Shown in pieces: positions 1 to 8,982 of a stretch of 62,501 nt of DNA (within the stretch, counting starts at the first letter, position 1; each line of letters opens with the position of its first letter). The notes under the pieces are model-generated. The model had not been told where the DNA came from. It saw only the letters and a program-made list of their open reading frames with translations, and did not search any database. A program made the position numbers and the translations under genes. This stretch comes from Bradyrhizobium oropedii (GTDB taxonomy: Bacteria; Pseudomonadota; Alphaproteobacteria; Rhizobiales; Xanthobacteraceae): positions 1 through 62,501 of the forward strand of contig NZ_JACMYO010000023.1 of the NCBI RefSeq assembly GCF_020889685.1. The letters run 5' to 3'.

Positions 1-554
1 CCAACATCCTGTTCATCTGCGGCGGTGCGTTCTCGGGCCTCGAGAAGATCATCTCCGCGCGCGGCCGCTCGACCTCGATCGGCTTCGCGGCTCAGGTGCT
101 CGCGCCGGAAGACCGCCGCACCGGCGAGATCTTCCGTCACGTCGAGCCGGAGGATCTGCTGAAGTACGGCCTGATCCCGGAGTTCGTCGGCCGTCTGCCT
201 GTCGTCGCGACGCTGGAAGACCTCGACGAGGCCTCGCTGAAGAAGATCCTGACCGATCCGAAGAACGCGCTGGTGAAGCAGTACCAGCGGCTGTTCGAGA
301 TGGAGAACATCGAGCTGACCTTCGCCGACGAGGCGCTTGGCGCGGTCGCCCGCAAGGCGATCGAGCGCAAGACCGGCGCGCGCGGCCTGCGGTCGATCCT
401 CGAAGCGATCCTGCTCGAGACCATGTTCGATCTGCCGGGCCTGGAAGGTGTGGAAGAAGTCGTGATTTCGCGCGAAGTCGCGGAAGGCACGGCCCGTCCG
501 CTCTACATTTTCGCGGACCGACCCGATCACAAACGTAGCGCTCGTGGGGCGTAG
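1..554 (+). CDS. clpX: ATP-dependent Clp protease ATP-binding subunit ClpX, 3' part
   Basis: This is the C-terminal 183 residues of ClpX, the AAA+ unfoldase that feeds substrates to ClpP. The reading frame is open from base 3 and the gene begins outside the window. Visible family hallmarks are the stretch [14 protein letters not shown], then the sensor region [11 protein letters not shown] and the small-domain segment with [11 protein letters not shown] (sensor 2 arginine). The last residues ([12 protein letters not shown]) are rather unlike the usual short acidic or serine-rich rhizobial tail, so the extreme 3' end may have drifted or been recombined. No lon or hupB gene follows, although that is the common alphaproteobacterial order. 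Confidence 0.95.
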   Translation, partial: NILFICGGAFSGLEKIISARGRSTSIGFAAQVLAPEDRRTGEIFRHVEPEDLLKYGLIPEFVGRLPVVATLEDLDEASLKKILTDPKNALVKQYQRLFEMENIELTFADEALGAVARKAIERKTGARGLRSILEAILLETMFDLPGLEGVEEVVISREVAEGTARPLYIFADRPDHKRSARGA

Positions 555-626
555 GGCGATCGAACGTAGAGTGAGCGGCTCATGTCGCCAAATGAATGGT
601 GTAGAGAGCTTGAGAGGAGACGGAAC

Positions 627-812
627 ATGGAAGAGTTCTTTCGGTTCATCCAGCAGTCCGGGCGCGAGCGCAGTCGCTTGGTGCGGGAAGCTCAGGCAAC
701 TTGTGACAGCGTGGTCCTGCCATTGCCGGGGGAAAAGCCGAGCAACAAAGGGGCGACGGCTCACACCATCGGCCATGCCATTGCGGCTCGCGACCTTGGG
801 GCTCTCTCGTGA
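627..812 (+). CDS. small hypothetical protein
   Basis: This 61-residue protein starts at ATG 627 behind a good ribosome binding site (GAGGAG at about 613). An upstream in-frame ATG at 582 is possible, but it lacks such a site. The protein is charged at its N-terminus (MEEFFRFIQQSGRERSRL) and has no recognisable domain. Its stop overlaps the GTG start of the next gene (GTGA), so the two are probably translated as a unit. I do not recognise the family. Confidence 0.55.
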   Translation: MEEFFRFIQQSGRERSRLVREAQATCDSVVLPLPGEKPSNKGATAHTIGHAIAARDLGALS

Positions 813-1015
813 TCAAGATCATCGCCGTCCTCTGCAGCCTGTCCTCTCCGGAAAATTGTCACGAGCAGACCGTCACCACCTCAGATTTCGCGGATGTCTC
901 GGTGCAGTCATGCTTGATGGGGGCGCCGCAGCTTGCGGATTGGATGAGGCAGCATCCAGCCGAGCGCCTCGCAGCGTGGCGCTGTGTCATCGGCAAGCTG
1001 GGCAGGGGAGCCTAG
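809..1015 (+). CDS. small hypothetical protein
   Basis: This 68-residue protein starts at GTG 809, overlapping the stop of the preceding small gene by four bases. It contains the C-terminal segment LADWMRQHPAERLAAWRC, which reads like a conserved helix, and two cysteines. No domain is assigned. A hairpin follows immediately, consistent with the end of a two-gene transcript upstream of hemA. Confidence 0.55.
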   Translation: MIKIIAVLCSLSSPENCHEQTVTTSDFADVSVQSCLMGAPQLADWMRQHPAERLAAWRCVIGKLGRGA

Positions 1016-1031
1016 GGTGGCTCCCCGCGGG

Positions 1032-1056
1032 CGGTCCTTAGCCTCCCGAAGGACCG
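1032..1056. terminator. hairpin downstream of the small two-gene unit
   Basis: A perfect 8-bp inverted repeat, CGGTCCTT and AAGGACCG, is separated by a 9-base loop. It lies 17 bases after the stop of the 809-1015 gene. There is no clear T tract after it, so intrinsic termination is plausible but not certain. Confidence 0.45.
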
Positions 1057-1152
1057 GCCGCTCCATTAAGGCCCGACTCGAATTGGCGGCGGCCGTCTTC
1101 ATAGAAGGGATTTTTCGATGATCGAGCGCAAGCTGGACGGAGATCGTTCTCT

Positions 1153-2382
1153 ATGAACTATGATCATTTCTTTTCAGCCGCGCTTGCCCGCCTTCATGAG
1201 GAGCGGCGCTACCGCGTGTTTGCCGATATCGAGCGCATAGCAGGTCGTTTCCCGCACGCAATCTGGCATTCGCCGGACGGCCCGCGCCCGGTCGCGATCT
1301 GGTGCTCGAACGACTACCTCGGCATGGGTCAGCACCCAAAGGTGATCGGCGCCATGGTCGAAACCGCGACCCGCATGGGCGCCGGCGCGGGCGGCACCCG
1401 CAACATCTCCGGCACCAATCACCCGCTGGTCGAGTTGGAGCGCGAGCTCGCCGACCTGCACGGCAAGGAGGCTGCCCTGGTCTTCACCTCAGGGTACGTG
1501 TCCAACGAGACCGGCATCGCGACCATCGCCAAGCTGCTTCCGAACTGCGTGATCTTCGCGGACGCCTTGAACCACAATTCGATGATCGAGGGCGTACGGC
1601 GCGCCGGCGTAGAAAAGAAGATCTGGTGCCACAACGACGTGAATCATCTCGAAGATCTGCTGGCGGCGGCGCCGCCCGATCGCCCGAAGCTGATCGTGTT
1701 CGAGGCGCTCTACTCGATGGACGGCGACGTTGCACCGGTCAACCGCATCTGCGATCTCGCCGAGCGCTACGGCGCCATGACGTATATCGACGAGGTCCAT
1801 TCGGCCGGCATGTACGGGCCACGCGGTGCCGGCATCGCCGCGCGGGACGGGGCCTTGCACCGCATCGACGTAGTCGAGGGGACACTGGCGAAGGCATTCG
1901 GCTGCCTCGGCGGCTACATCGCGGCGAATGCCGATATCATTGATGCGGTGCGCTCGTACGCGCCCGGGTTCATTTTCACCACCGCGCTGCCGCCGGCGGT
2001 CTGCGCCGCGGCGACCGCGGCGATCCGGCACCTCAAGACCTCGAAATGGGAGCGCCACCGCCATCAGGACCGTGCCGCGCGGGTCAAGGCTGTGCTCAAT
2101 GCCGCCGGCCTGCCGGTCATGCCGAATGACACGCACATTGTGCCAGTGATGGTGGGTGATCCGGAGATGTGCAAGGAAGCGAGCGATCTCCTCCTCGCCG
2201 TGCATGGCATCTACGTCCAGCCGATCAACTATCCGACCGTTCAGCGCGGCACCGAACGGCTGCGCATCACGCCGACGCCGTATCACGATGACGCTCTCAT
2301 CAATGCGTTCGCTGAGGCGCTGGTCCACGTCTGGGAGCATCTCGGTCTACCTCTCCGTTACGGCGCGCTCGCGGCAGAGTGA
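1153..2382 (+). CDS. hemA: 5-aminolevulinate synthase
   Basis: HemA condenses glycine and succinyl-CoA to 5-aminolevulinate, the first step of haem synthesis by the C4 pathway used in alphaproteobacteria. The 409-residue length is normal for the family. Seen in the sequence: the N-terminal [13 protein letters not shown] segment, the glycine-rich [12 protein letters not shown], the PLP-ring histidine in [10 protein letters not shown], and the PLP-binding lysine at about residue 247 in EGTLAKAFG. The C-terminal [10 protein letters not shown] is also typical. A second, frameshifted copy of the 3' two-thirds lies at about 4878-5726. Confidence 0.97.
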   Translation: MNYDHFFSAALARLHEERRYRVFADIERIAGRFPHAIWHSPDGPRPVAIWCSNDYLGMGQHPKVIGAMVETATRMGAGAGGTRNISGTNHPLVELERELADLHGKEAALVFTSGYVSNETGIATIAKLLPNCVIFADALNHNSMIEGVRRAGVEKKIWCHNDVNHLEDLLAAAPPDRPKLIVFEALYSMDGDVAPVNRICDLAERYGAMTYIDEVHSAGMYGPRGAGIAARDGALHRIDVVEGTLAKAFGCLGGYIAANADIIDAVRSYAPGFIFTTALPPAVCAAATAAIRHLKTSKWERHRHQDRAARVKAVLNAAGLPVMPNDTHIVPVMVGDPEMCKEASDLLLAVHGIYVQPINYPTVQRGTERLRITPTPYHDDALINAFAEALVHVWEHLGLPLRYGALAAE

Positions 2383-2441
2383 ACATCAGGAGCATCGGTC
2401 GGGCGCATTAACCAAGCTCTACCGGTGTTGGCGCGCTCGGC

Positions 2442-2933
2442 ATGGCCAAGATTTCAAACGATGTAATCCGGCTCTCGCATGTGCACGAGCAAAGGAGAGT
2501 GCAAGTGCTTGATCATATTCTGCGATTCATGACACTTGGCACCGTCATCGTTGGCAGTATTGCCATCTACGCTGCGCTTTACACCAACAATAGGCGTTTG
2601 GGAGCCGAGATATTTCTCAAATATTCTGATCGAATCTCTGACGTGAGGCGCGACCTCCCAATAACTGCTTTCGATGGGCGGGACGGGCCCGGTAACTTGG
2701 AGATGACGCCGGAAGAACGTCGAGCAGCACATGAAATCATCTACTCGATCTTCGAACTCTATGAGCTCAAAGTGCATGGCTACCTTCCATCGGAGGTCTG
2801 GAAGATCAGAGAGCCAGATATCAAAAGAACACTTTCTCTCCCGATTTTTCGACAAGAATTGGAAGCATTGGAGAGCAGATTTGGAGGGCACCCACGCTTT
2901 GTGAGCTGGCTCGAACAGGTCAAGCGGATATAG
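2442..2933 (+). CDS. membrane-anchored hypothetical protein
   Basis: This 163-residue protein has one predicted transmembrane segment (FMTLGTVIVGSIAIYAALYT, about residues 29-48) followed by a soluble charged domain with EMTPEERRAAHEIIYSIFELYELK. A topology with a short N-terminus and a C-terminal soluble domain is likely. The base composition is more AT-rich than hemA before it, which suggests acquired DNA. I do not recognise the family. Confidence 0.65.
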   Translation: MAKISNDVIRLSHVHEQRRVQVLDHILRFMTLGTVIVGSIAIYAALYTNNRRLGAEIFLKYSDRISDVRRDLPITAFDGRDGPGNLEMTPEERRAAHEIIYSIFELYELKVHGYLPSEVWKIREPDIKRTLSLPIFRQELEALESRFGGHPRFVSWLEQVKRI

Positions 2934-3052
2934 CCCCGCTTGCGACCTGAAAAACATTCGCGGAGGAGTAACTTCGGGGGGCTCGCATGAAGTGTCAACG
3001 CGAGCCCGATCCGGCGGTCGACGATCCGGCCGTGAAGCAAGTTCACTTCAGG

Positions 3053-3268
3053 TCAGGAGCCCTCGAACTTGAATGAGACGTTGAGTTTGGCGCGATAGAC
3101 TTCGACTTTTCCCTGGGCGTCCAGTTGCATATCGAGTTTGACGACCTCTGCAACGCGAAGATCTCGCAGGGATTTTGCGGCTTGCTCCACCGCGTTGGCG
3201 GCGGCCTTTTCCCAGGATGTATCGCTGGTCCCGATGAGCTCAATGACCTTGTAGACGCTGTCAGCCAT
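3053..3268 (-). CDS. dodecin-like flavin-binding protein
   Basis: This 71-residue protein starts at ATG 3268 behind a strong ribosome binding site (GGAGGACAAC directly before the start). It matches the dodecin pattern: N-terminal VYKVIELIGTS, the helix SWEKAAANAVEQAAKSLRDLR, and the C-terminal beta strands ending in YRAKLNVSFKFEG. Dodecins form hollow dodecamers that store or buffer flavins. The reading frame extends upstream of the chosen start, but that part has no protein-like character. Neighbouring genes give no functional link. Confidence 0.9.
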   Translation of the reverse strand: MADSVYKVIELIGTSDTSWEKAAANAVEQAAKSLRDLRVAEVVKLDMQLDAQGKVEVYRAKLNVSFKFEGS

Positions 3269-3877
3269 GTTGTCCTCCCGTTCGGTATGAAGCAGGAAGC
3301 AGGTAGTTCCTGCCGACGTCGAACCTAGCATCACGACGTCGGTGCTGAAAGCACGCGGCATCGTCGCAGCGCAGGTGAGCTGGACCGTGTTGCATCGCGG
3401 CAGATCCGAGTAAGCGCCGTTTGAAGGTCGGCTAGGCTCGGGCAGATCTAAGCTTAGGTTTGCTGTTGTTCGCCAATGTAAAGTACGCGATCGACCTCTG
3501 TGCAATGGTTTGGTTCTCCTTTCGTGGACTATGCTCGGGGCGTCAATTGTCCGATCTACCGTGGGCGACCGAGGAGTCACAGCGATGAGAATCTTGGATG
3601 CATGCGCATTGTCGGGTCTTGCTCGGAGGACGGCCGACACGGCCTCCAATTTCGCCTGTGTCGTTCGCAATCTGATTCTAGACGTGCGCGACAGCTACCG
3701 GCCCGAGCTGCACTACATGCGGGGTCCTGGTCCGAAATGGCGTGCCAAGTATCAGCCTTGGCTGCAATTCGATTCTCAAGCCGTACCGCCGACTGGGCAG
3801 CACCAGCCATCGTTGCTGCATGCACGCCGCCGCGATGCGACCAGCCCCGCTCGATAGTCAACTGAGGTTACGGTATC
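3269..3877. other. intergenic stretch without a supported gene
   Basis: Overlapping ORFs occur on both strands here, but none has a good start site, recognisable motifs or consistent codon bias. I see no RNA gene. It is probably decayed or regulatory DNA between the dodecin gene and the following periplasmic protein gene. Confidence 0.5.
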
Positions 3878-4771
3878 ATGCCCCTATCGAGGGCCGGATC
3901 CCTGGATTGTCCCCGCAGCTCCGATCCAACCTCTGCTCGCGCTCCTTGGGTGGAAATCCGAGGTTGGATGCTGCTCGTTGGCGCCGCTCTTTGCATCGCA
4001 TTGGTGGCCATGTTGACCAGTTCGGCGCATGCCGGCGTTGCGGTCGAAGGACGCAAATTGCCGTTGAAGTTCAGCTGGGTCGCTTGCCAGCCGAATTGCC
4101 GAGGCTGGATCAGTGCCGTCGGCGTCGTGACTGCCGATAGCCCAAGAGACTTCGATGAATTCGCGCGTGGCAGGCGGCTCAACGGCGTCACCATCGCGCT
4201 GGATTCCAGCGGCGGTTCGGTCAACGATGCGATTGCGCTTGGTCGACGCTGGCGCAATCTCGGGGTGCTGACCACCGTCGGCACCGGCGTTCAGGCTAAC
4301 CCAGCGCAGAACGATCCCATCAATATGGCGCCTGCAGCTTATTGCGAATCCATGTGTGTGTTCCTGCTTCTGTCGGGGAAGACGCGTTACGTGCCCAAGA
4401 CCGCCCATGTTCGTGTGCATCAGATATGGATGGGGGACCGTGCCAATGACGCCAGGGCCGCGACCTATAGCGCAGATGATCTGACGATCGTCGAGCGCGA
4501 TATTGGGCGTCTCGCCAAATACACGTTCGACATGGGGGGCACCGGCGATTTGTTGTCGCTGTCGCTGAATGTGCCACCCTGGGAAGATCTGCACGAGCTG
4601 TCACAGGACGAATTGCGACTGACCAATCTCGTCAACATAGAAATGATTGATCAACCGGGCAGCCCCAACCCTGCGGTGGTCGAGCTCCCGCGCAAGCCAG
4701 TCCAGGGCGGCAGCTTCGTGGCCAGTGCCACTGCGAACGGGACATCTCTGGAGCCCGCGAAATCGGTCTAG
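3878..4771 (+). CDS. periplasmic ClpP-fold-like protein (COG3904-like)
   Basis: This 297-residue protein has an N-terminal hydrophobic segment (MLLVGAALCIALVAMLTSSAHA, about residues 31-52, ending AHA as for a signal peptidase site), so export is likely. The region after it has the crotonase/ClpP-like features of COG3904 proteins: VTIALDSSGGSVNDAIALG, then SMCVFLLLSGKTRYVP and AHVRVHQIW. In serine-protease relatives the SGGS oxyanion region and a later Ser/His pair are catalytic. Here the motif at residues 159-161 is SMC, so proteolytic activity cannot be claimed. The true start could be downstream of residue 1, nearer the signal peptide. Confidence 0.7.
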   Translation: MPLSRAGSLDCPRSSDPTSARAPWVEIRGWMLLVGAALCIALVAMLTSSAHAGVAVEGRKLPLKFSWVACQPNCRGWISAVGVVTADSPRDFDEFARGRRLNGVTIALDSSGGSVNDAIALGRRWRNLGVLTTVGTGVQANPAQNDPINMAPAAYCESMCVFLLLSGKTRYVPKTAHVRVHQIWMGDRANDARAATYSADDLTIVERDIGRLAKYTFDMGGTGDLLSLSLNVPPWEDLHELSQDELRLTNLVNIEMIDQPGSPNPAVVELPRKPVQGGSFVASATANGTSLEPAKSV

Positions 4772-4877
4772 TCAGCTGAAGCCGTGGGGCGGATGGGCGA
4801 CCTGGGGACCACAGTGGCGGTGCCCGGACAAGAGTAGCAGATCAGAGGGTACCGGCAGGGCTTGAACCGCGCTATGG

Positions 4878-5726
4878 GCTCCTTCACGACGTTATGATCT
4901 TATCGGACGCCTGGAACCACAATTCGATGATCGAGGGGCGAGCGCCGCGCCGCTGTCGACAAGAAGATCTGGCCCCACAACGACGTCGGTCATCTCGAAG
5001 AACTGCTCGCGGCGGAGGCGCCCGAGCGACCGAAGCTGATCCTGTTCGAGGCGCTCTATTCGATGGACGGCGACGTTGCGCCGGTAGACGAGATTTGCGA
5101 CCTAGCGGAGCGTTACGGTGCCATGACCTATATCGACGAGGTCCACTCGGCGGGCATGTACGGCCCTCGCGGCGGGCATTGCGGCGCGTGAAGGGGCGTT
5201 GCATCGTATCGACGTGATCGAGGGCACGCTGGCGAAGTCCTTCGGGGGCTTCACGGCTATATCGCGGCGAAAGCTAACGTCATCGATGCAGTGCGCTCTT
5301 ACGCGCCAGGATTCATCTTCACCACCGCGCTGCCACCGGCCGTCTGCGCCGCTGCCACCGCAGCCATCCGGCACCTGAAAACCTCGCAACGGGAGTGCGA
5401 CCGCCACCAGGAACGCGCGGCGCGGGCGAAGGCCGTGCTCAACGCAGCAAAGTTGCCGCTCATGCCTAGCGAGACGCACATCGTGCCCGTGATGGTTGGC
5501 GATCCCGAGGAAGTGCAAGAAAGCCAGCGATCTCCTGCTAACCGAGCACGGTATCTATGTTCAGCCAATTAACTATCCGACCGTCCCTCGCGGCACGGAG
5601 CGGTTGCGGATCACGCCGACGCCCTATCACGACGATCAATTGATGGACGCGCTTGCTGAAGCGCTGGTCGAGGTTTGGGGACGTCTCGGTTTGCAGCTAG
5701 GGCAGCAAGCGCTTGCGGCTGAGTGA
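4878..5726 (+). pseudogene. frameshifted second copy of hemA (3' two-thirds)
   Basis: The translation follows hemA from about residue 128 (NHNSMIEG) to the final residues LAAE, but spread over several frames. One segment runs through [11 protein letters not shown], another holds [19 protein letters not shown], and a third ends with [20 protein letters not shown]. At least three indels separate these frames, and the 5' third including the glycine-rich region is absent. No functional enzyme can be made. The copy is clearly diverged from the intact gene 3 kb upstream rather than identical, so it is an old duplication or a separately acquired allele. Confidence 0.9.
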
Positions 5727-6015
5727 CCCGGCGAGTTGCGGGCTCGCGGGGATGCGGTTCGATGGGGTGGCCGAGTGCTACCATGACAATTTGGAGGAAA
5801 TCCCCATTGCACAGCCTCGGAGTATTGAGGTCCCACTTTCTTCGCTCTCTAGCTCCTAGAAGCAACAAATCTGCAACACGGCGTCGCTAACCCATTGACG
5901 TAATTACTTCGGAAATAGTTTCCTAAGCCGTAGGTCGGGTGTATGCGGCTTCGTCGCAAGGGCCGCTATGGACTCACGCAAGGAAGACGATAGATGCTCA
6001 AGGTGGTTTGGACAG

Positions 6016-6601
6016 TTACCGCATCCATAGGACGATAGCAGCCAGAGTGACGACGGCTCGGTTATTTCTGGCTGTCTTTTCGAGGCGTGTTGCGACCCTG
6101 CGGAACTGCTTAAGCTTACTGAAGCAGCATTCGACCAGATGTCGCTGGGCATAGAGATGCTTGTCGAGCGGATGCTTGAGTGCACGTGACGGGTTGTTGG
6201 GGATGACAGCGAGCGCCCCCTTGGCTGCAATGGCCTGGCGCAAGTGATCCGCATCGTAGGCCGTATCGGCCATGACGACCTCGGCCGGCAGTCCCTCGAT
6301 CAATGTGGCGGCTTGCGGTGCGTCGCCCTTCTGGCCTGCGGTGAGCGTAAACCGCACGGGACATCCCAAACCTATGTATCTTGGTGCTCAAGCCGCCGCG
6401 CGAGCGCCCGATCGCTTGATCTTCAGACCCCCTTTTTTCGCCCCAGCGGCGTGCTGATGCGGCGAACCTGCAAGAAAGCCGGCCCCGCTCCTCAGGCGAC
6501 AGACACGATAAATTCCGCGGAAGCCGGTCGGAGGAACGAAGGTAGCCGATCTCCTGACTTGAACCCCGACGTGCCGAAGCCTTAAGCAATGCTGCTTCCA
6601 C
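6016..6601 (-). mobile_element. IS5-family transposase remnant
   Basis: On the minus strand the translation contains QAIGRSRGGLSTKIH in one frame, and then in another frame VRFTLTAGQKGDAPQAATL, the DDE-type segment VVMADTAYDADHLR and the end CCFSKLKQFRRVATR. This is the usual C-terminal half of an IS5/IS427-group transposase. It is interrupted by at least one frameshift near 6370, and the N-terminal part is scrambled. I could not define terminal inverted repeats. The element is inactive and marks the disturbed zone between the broken hemA and the broken vsr. Confidence 0.8.
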
Positions 6602-6625
6602 GAAGGCTGAAATTAGAGCGCAATT

Positions 6626-6915
6626 TCAACGACATACGAGTTCGTGGTTTTGTTCTGAATGGCGCGCCACTTCGGTACAGAGCTGGGCACGCCAAAACCC
6701 GCCGTTTTTGCGCTTGATGTGGCGACGAGCGTGCGAAGCAATACGCTTTTCGATCCCATGATGCGCAGCTCTTTCTGATCGACTTGCTGCCCAACCTTTC
6801 GGAACGGCGTTCAAAACATGAATAACCGCTTCGTCGGGCGGCGCAGCGGCCAGCCAAAGATACTGGTCCCGGCTATAGGTCATCTCGCGAACAATATGAG
6901 CAACGGTTTGCGCCA
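6626..6915 (-). pseudogene. unrecognised gene fragment
   Basis: From ATG 6915 the minus strand reads MAQTVAHIVREMTYSRD and goes on through EAVIHVLNAVPKGWAA, which has coding character, but its last third (KRIASHARRHIKRKNG) looks out of frame or random. It sits between the IS remnant and the vsr remnant. No function is proposed. Confidence 0.3.
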
Positions 6916-6931
6916 TGGCCCACTTTAACCA

Positions 6932-7446
6932 ATGAAACGCGTAAGTTGTAGCCAGCGAAGCCATTTCGCGGCCGCCGCGTCGAATACCTGCCCCGAGCTG
7001 ACGGTTAGAAGGCTCCTCCACCCTCCACCGGCTTGGGTATCGGTTCCGAATACAGCAAAAGGGTGTTCCGGGGAGACCCGACATTGCCTTTCCGGGACCG
7101 CCGAAAGGCTATTCTTGTCCACGGCTGCTTTTGGCATGCCCACGAGAATTGCTCGATCAGCCGCGTGCCAAAGACACGGTCCGAATTCTGGCAAGCTAAG
7201 TTTGCCGCTAACCGTGAACGGGACGCCCGCTTGGAAGGACTGGCGCGCGAAGCCGGTTGGAAGTGCCTAGTCGTCTGGGAATGCGAGTTGGCGGACGAAA
7301 AACGGCTGGCAACCGAATTGAGGTCCTACTTAGGGCCAACTCGGGCAGGGAGGTCTGCAAATTGCAAGCAAGGCTCCTCGAGGCCTGAAGGCAATACAAA
7401 ATCCAAGTACAAAAGTCGTCTTAGGCGCAATGGCCGGCGGTTGTAG
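6932..7446 (+). pseudogene. very-short-patch repair endonuclease (vsr) remnant
   Basis: Vsr nicks DNA next to T:G mismatches that arise by deamination of 5-methylcytosine. The parts are present in order but in three frames: PELTVRRLLH, then LGYRFRIQQKGVPGRPDIAFPG, then RRKAILVHGCFWHAHENC and WKCLVVWECEL. The first break is a 7-bp tandem duplication (CCTCCAC twice, near 7016-7030). The second is a one-base insertion near 7101. The N-terminal part before PELTV looks altered. An intact vsr accompanies the Druantia-like operon at 51.8 kb. Confidence 0.8.
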
Positions 7447-7453
7447 ATATGAA

Positions 7454-7485
7454 AGAGGCCGCAGATTGCTGCGGCCTCTCTTTTT
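7454..7485 (+). terminator. rho-independent terminator
   Basis: A perfect 10-bp stem (AGAGGCCGCA with TGCGGCCTCT, loop of 6) is followed by CTTTTT on the plus strand. It lies directly after the vsr remnant. It can also serve the converging minus-strand fragment that ends at 7497. Confidence 0.85.
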
Positions 7486-7496
7486 CGATCAGGACG

Positions 7497-7613
7497 TCAC
7501 CAATGGCGGTGATGATGGCGCCAACCGTAGTGATGGCCTCGGTGCCAGCCATAGTGACGGCCGCGGCCCCAACCGTAGTGATGGCCCCACCCGTGTCCAT
7601 GTCCATGGCCGCA
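7497..7613 (-). pseudogene. 3' fragment of a His/Gly/Tyr-rich protein
   Basis: Reading leftwards the strand encodes tandem units of the type GHHYGW and GRHYGWHRG, ending in RHHHRHW and a TGA stop at 7497-7499. At the DNA level this shows as three copies of a repeat around CCAACCGTAGTGATGGCC. Small exported His-rich proteins of this type are common in Bradyrhizobium. Only the C-terminal repeat part remains: the 5' side is cut at about 7605-7613, where a ParB-like fragment begins on the other strand. Confidence 0.6.
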
Positions 7614-7877
7614 GCCCGAAAGCTTGGGTTGATCGAGGCGCCGGTGGTTGCTCTGCGTGGCCTGACTGAAGTTCAACGGCGACAGTTGGTACTCGCCGAC
7701 AATCGTATCGCATTGAATGCCAGCTGGGATGCCGAAATGCTTAGTCTCGAACTGGCGGACCTTTCGGGGATAGGGGCTGATCTATCGACGCTTGGCTTTA
7801 CGACCAAGGAATTGGCAAGGGCATCGTATCGCTTTTGGCCCGGTTTGTGCGAGCGTACTTTGCCAAATCGGCTTTAG
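7606..7877 (+). pseudogene. ParB-like N-terminal domain fragment of a DNA modification methylase-type protein
   Basis: The segment ARKLGLIEAPVVALRGL, followed by QRRQLVLADNRIALNASWD and LELADLSGIGADLSTLGF, is the typical middle part of the ParB-like nuclease domain. In many phage and genomic-island methylases this domain precedes the methyltransferase domain. Both the N-terminal start and the whole methyltransferase part are missing. After about 7845 the frame continues into unrelated sequence. Confidence 0.65.
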
Positions 7878-7958
7878 GTCTGATTTGCAGCCGACTTGGA
7901 GCGGCTCAAAGTAAAGTTGGTGTGCCAGTTCAAGCGATGCAGAGTTCGGAGTGGATGC

Positions 7959-8123
7959 TTAGGTATGAGGTTTGGCGCATTTGAAGTTGGGCGGCAGCCG
8001 CTTGAAAGTCTTAGAACGTTTGCACTTCGGACAGTCGCACTCTCTTGCGACGACAGCTTCTCCCAATCTGCCCAAAACTGCCTCGCGGTCGACATGCTCC
8101 CTCCATCCCCCTGAGATCGCCGA
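7959..8123 (-). pseudogene. fragment of a CxxC-containing protein
   Basis: The minus strand reads EHVDREAVLGRLGEAVV, then RECDCPKCKRSKTFKRLP and the end NFKCAKPHT. It has a zinc-type CxCPxC pair and looks like the N-terminal part of a longer protein cut off after KCA. No start codon is evident. The layout resembles restriction-endonuclease-like proteins with an N-terminal zinc motif, but this is only an impression. Confidence 0.35.
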
Positions 8124-8382
8124 ATCGGAGCAGAGTGCCAGGGCTGGTGCCTTCCGACTTGCGATCTAGTCGCCGGCCGTTAAATCGCGATCCTGGGCCA
8201 ATGCCCTGCTTCTTCCATAACGTCTCATCTGCGAACCCATCCCATCGCCCACAGTGCTTTAGCCCGGATGGCCGGTTGCGATGTGCGGTGCGGGCGCCTC
8301 CAGCTGCACGAAAGGCGTAAATTTGGAATTGCAAAACCTCCGCGATTGGGGCACCAATTCAATCATTGCGAGGGTTTGACCA

Positions 8383-8982
8383 ATGCTTCTTGGATCCCTG
8401 GCGCTTGCTACCAGAGAACAAGATCGTTCTAACGAACGTCGTTCGTTCTTGGACCAACTTTTCCAGACCAGCCGAAAGGCTTTTCCGGAGGTTGAGACAT
8501 TGGTCTATGAGGCCAGTCCCTCCTTCAACGCACAGGCATTTTGTATTGGACGGCAGAAGTTTGTTGCTTTGTTTGGGGGGCTCGCGTTCAACAGGCGCCT
8601 GGGTAAGGACGGGCTGCTGTTTGCGACTCTCCACGAGATCGGTCACCATCTTGCTCCAGGACCACGGTTGACAGCCACGAGCAATCTAAGCTGTGATTGC
8701 GCAGCCGACCGTTGGGCAGTAGGCGAGGGTCAAGACGTCATTTTATCGTGCGGCCTCGCTCTAGATATCAAATGCGCATTAGAGCAAATCGAGACAGCTG
8801 TATCTGAACTGGGCGGAGCATTGTCCGTCGTAGCCGACTGCCTGTGCTCCGACTGGGCCCGTCGCAAGGCCGCACTAACTTTACCGCTTCCGGGTCCGCT
8901 GAACCAATGCGAAAGAATATCGAATTTGTTTGGTAAACTTGAAGGAGAAAAGGATGGGCTCTCTGATTCCGAGCGGCGGTGA
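8383..8982 (+). CDS. putative zinc metallopeptidase-like protein (HEIGHH)
   Basis: This 199-residue protein carries a clear HExxH motif, LHEIGHHLAPG, at about residues 84-94, followed about 20 residues later by CDCAADRWA, which could supply a third zinc ligand (D or H-like, as in gluzincin or ImmA-type proteins). No signal peptide or membrane segment is seen, so it is probably cytoplasmic. Its stop overlaps the start of the next gene by 29 bases, so the two are co-translated. ImmA/IrrE-type proteins share the HEIGH core, but no DNA-binding domain is present. Confidence 0.6.
   Translation: MLLGSLALATREQDRSNERRSFLDQLFQTSRKAFPEVETLVYEASPSFNAQAFCIGRQKFVALFGGLAFNRRLGKDGLLFATLHEIGHHLAPGPRLTATSNLSCDCAADRWAVGEGQDVILSCGLALDIKCALEQIETAVSELGGALSVVADCLCSDWARRKAALTLPLPGPLNQCERISNLFGKLEGEKDGLSDSERR

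Noticed and set aside
1489..2340. Long minus-strand ORF opposite hemA
   Set aside because: It is the antisense shadow of hemA; the plus strand has a complete enzyme with all motifs.
7500..7605. CRISPR-like array from the repeated CCAACCGTAGTGATGG units
   Set aside because: The units are short, irregular and codon-phased; they encode GHHYGW repeats on the minus strand.
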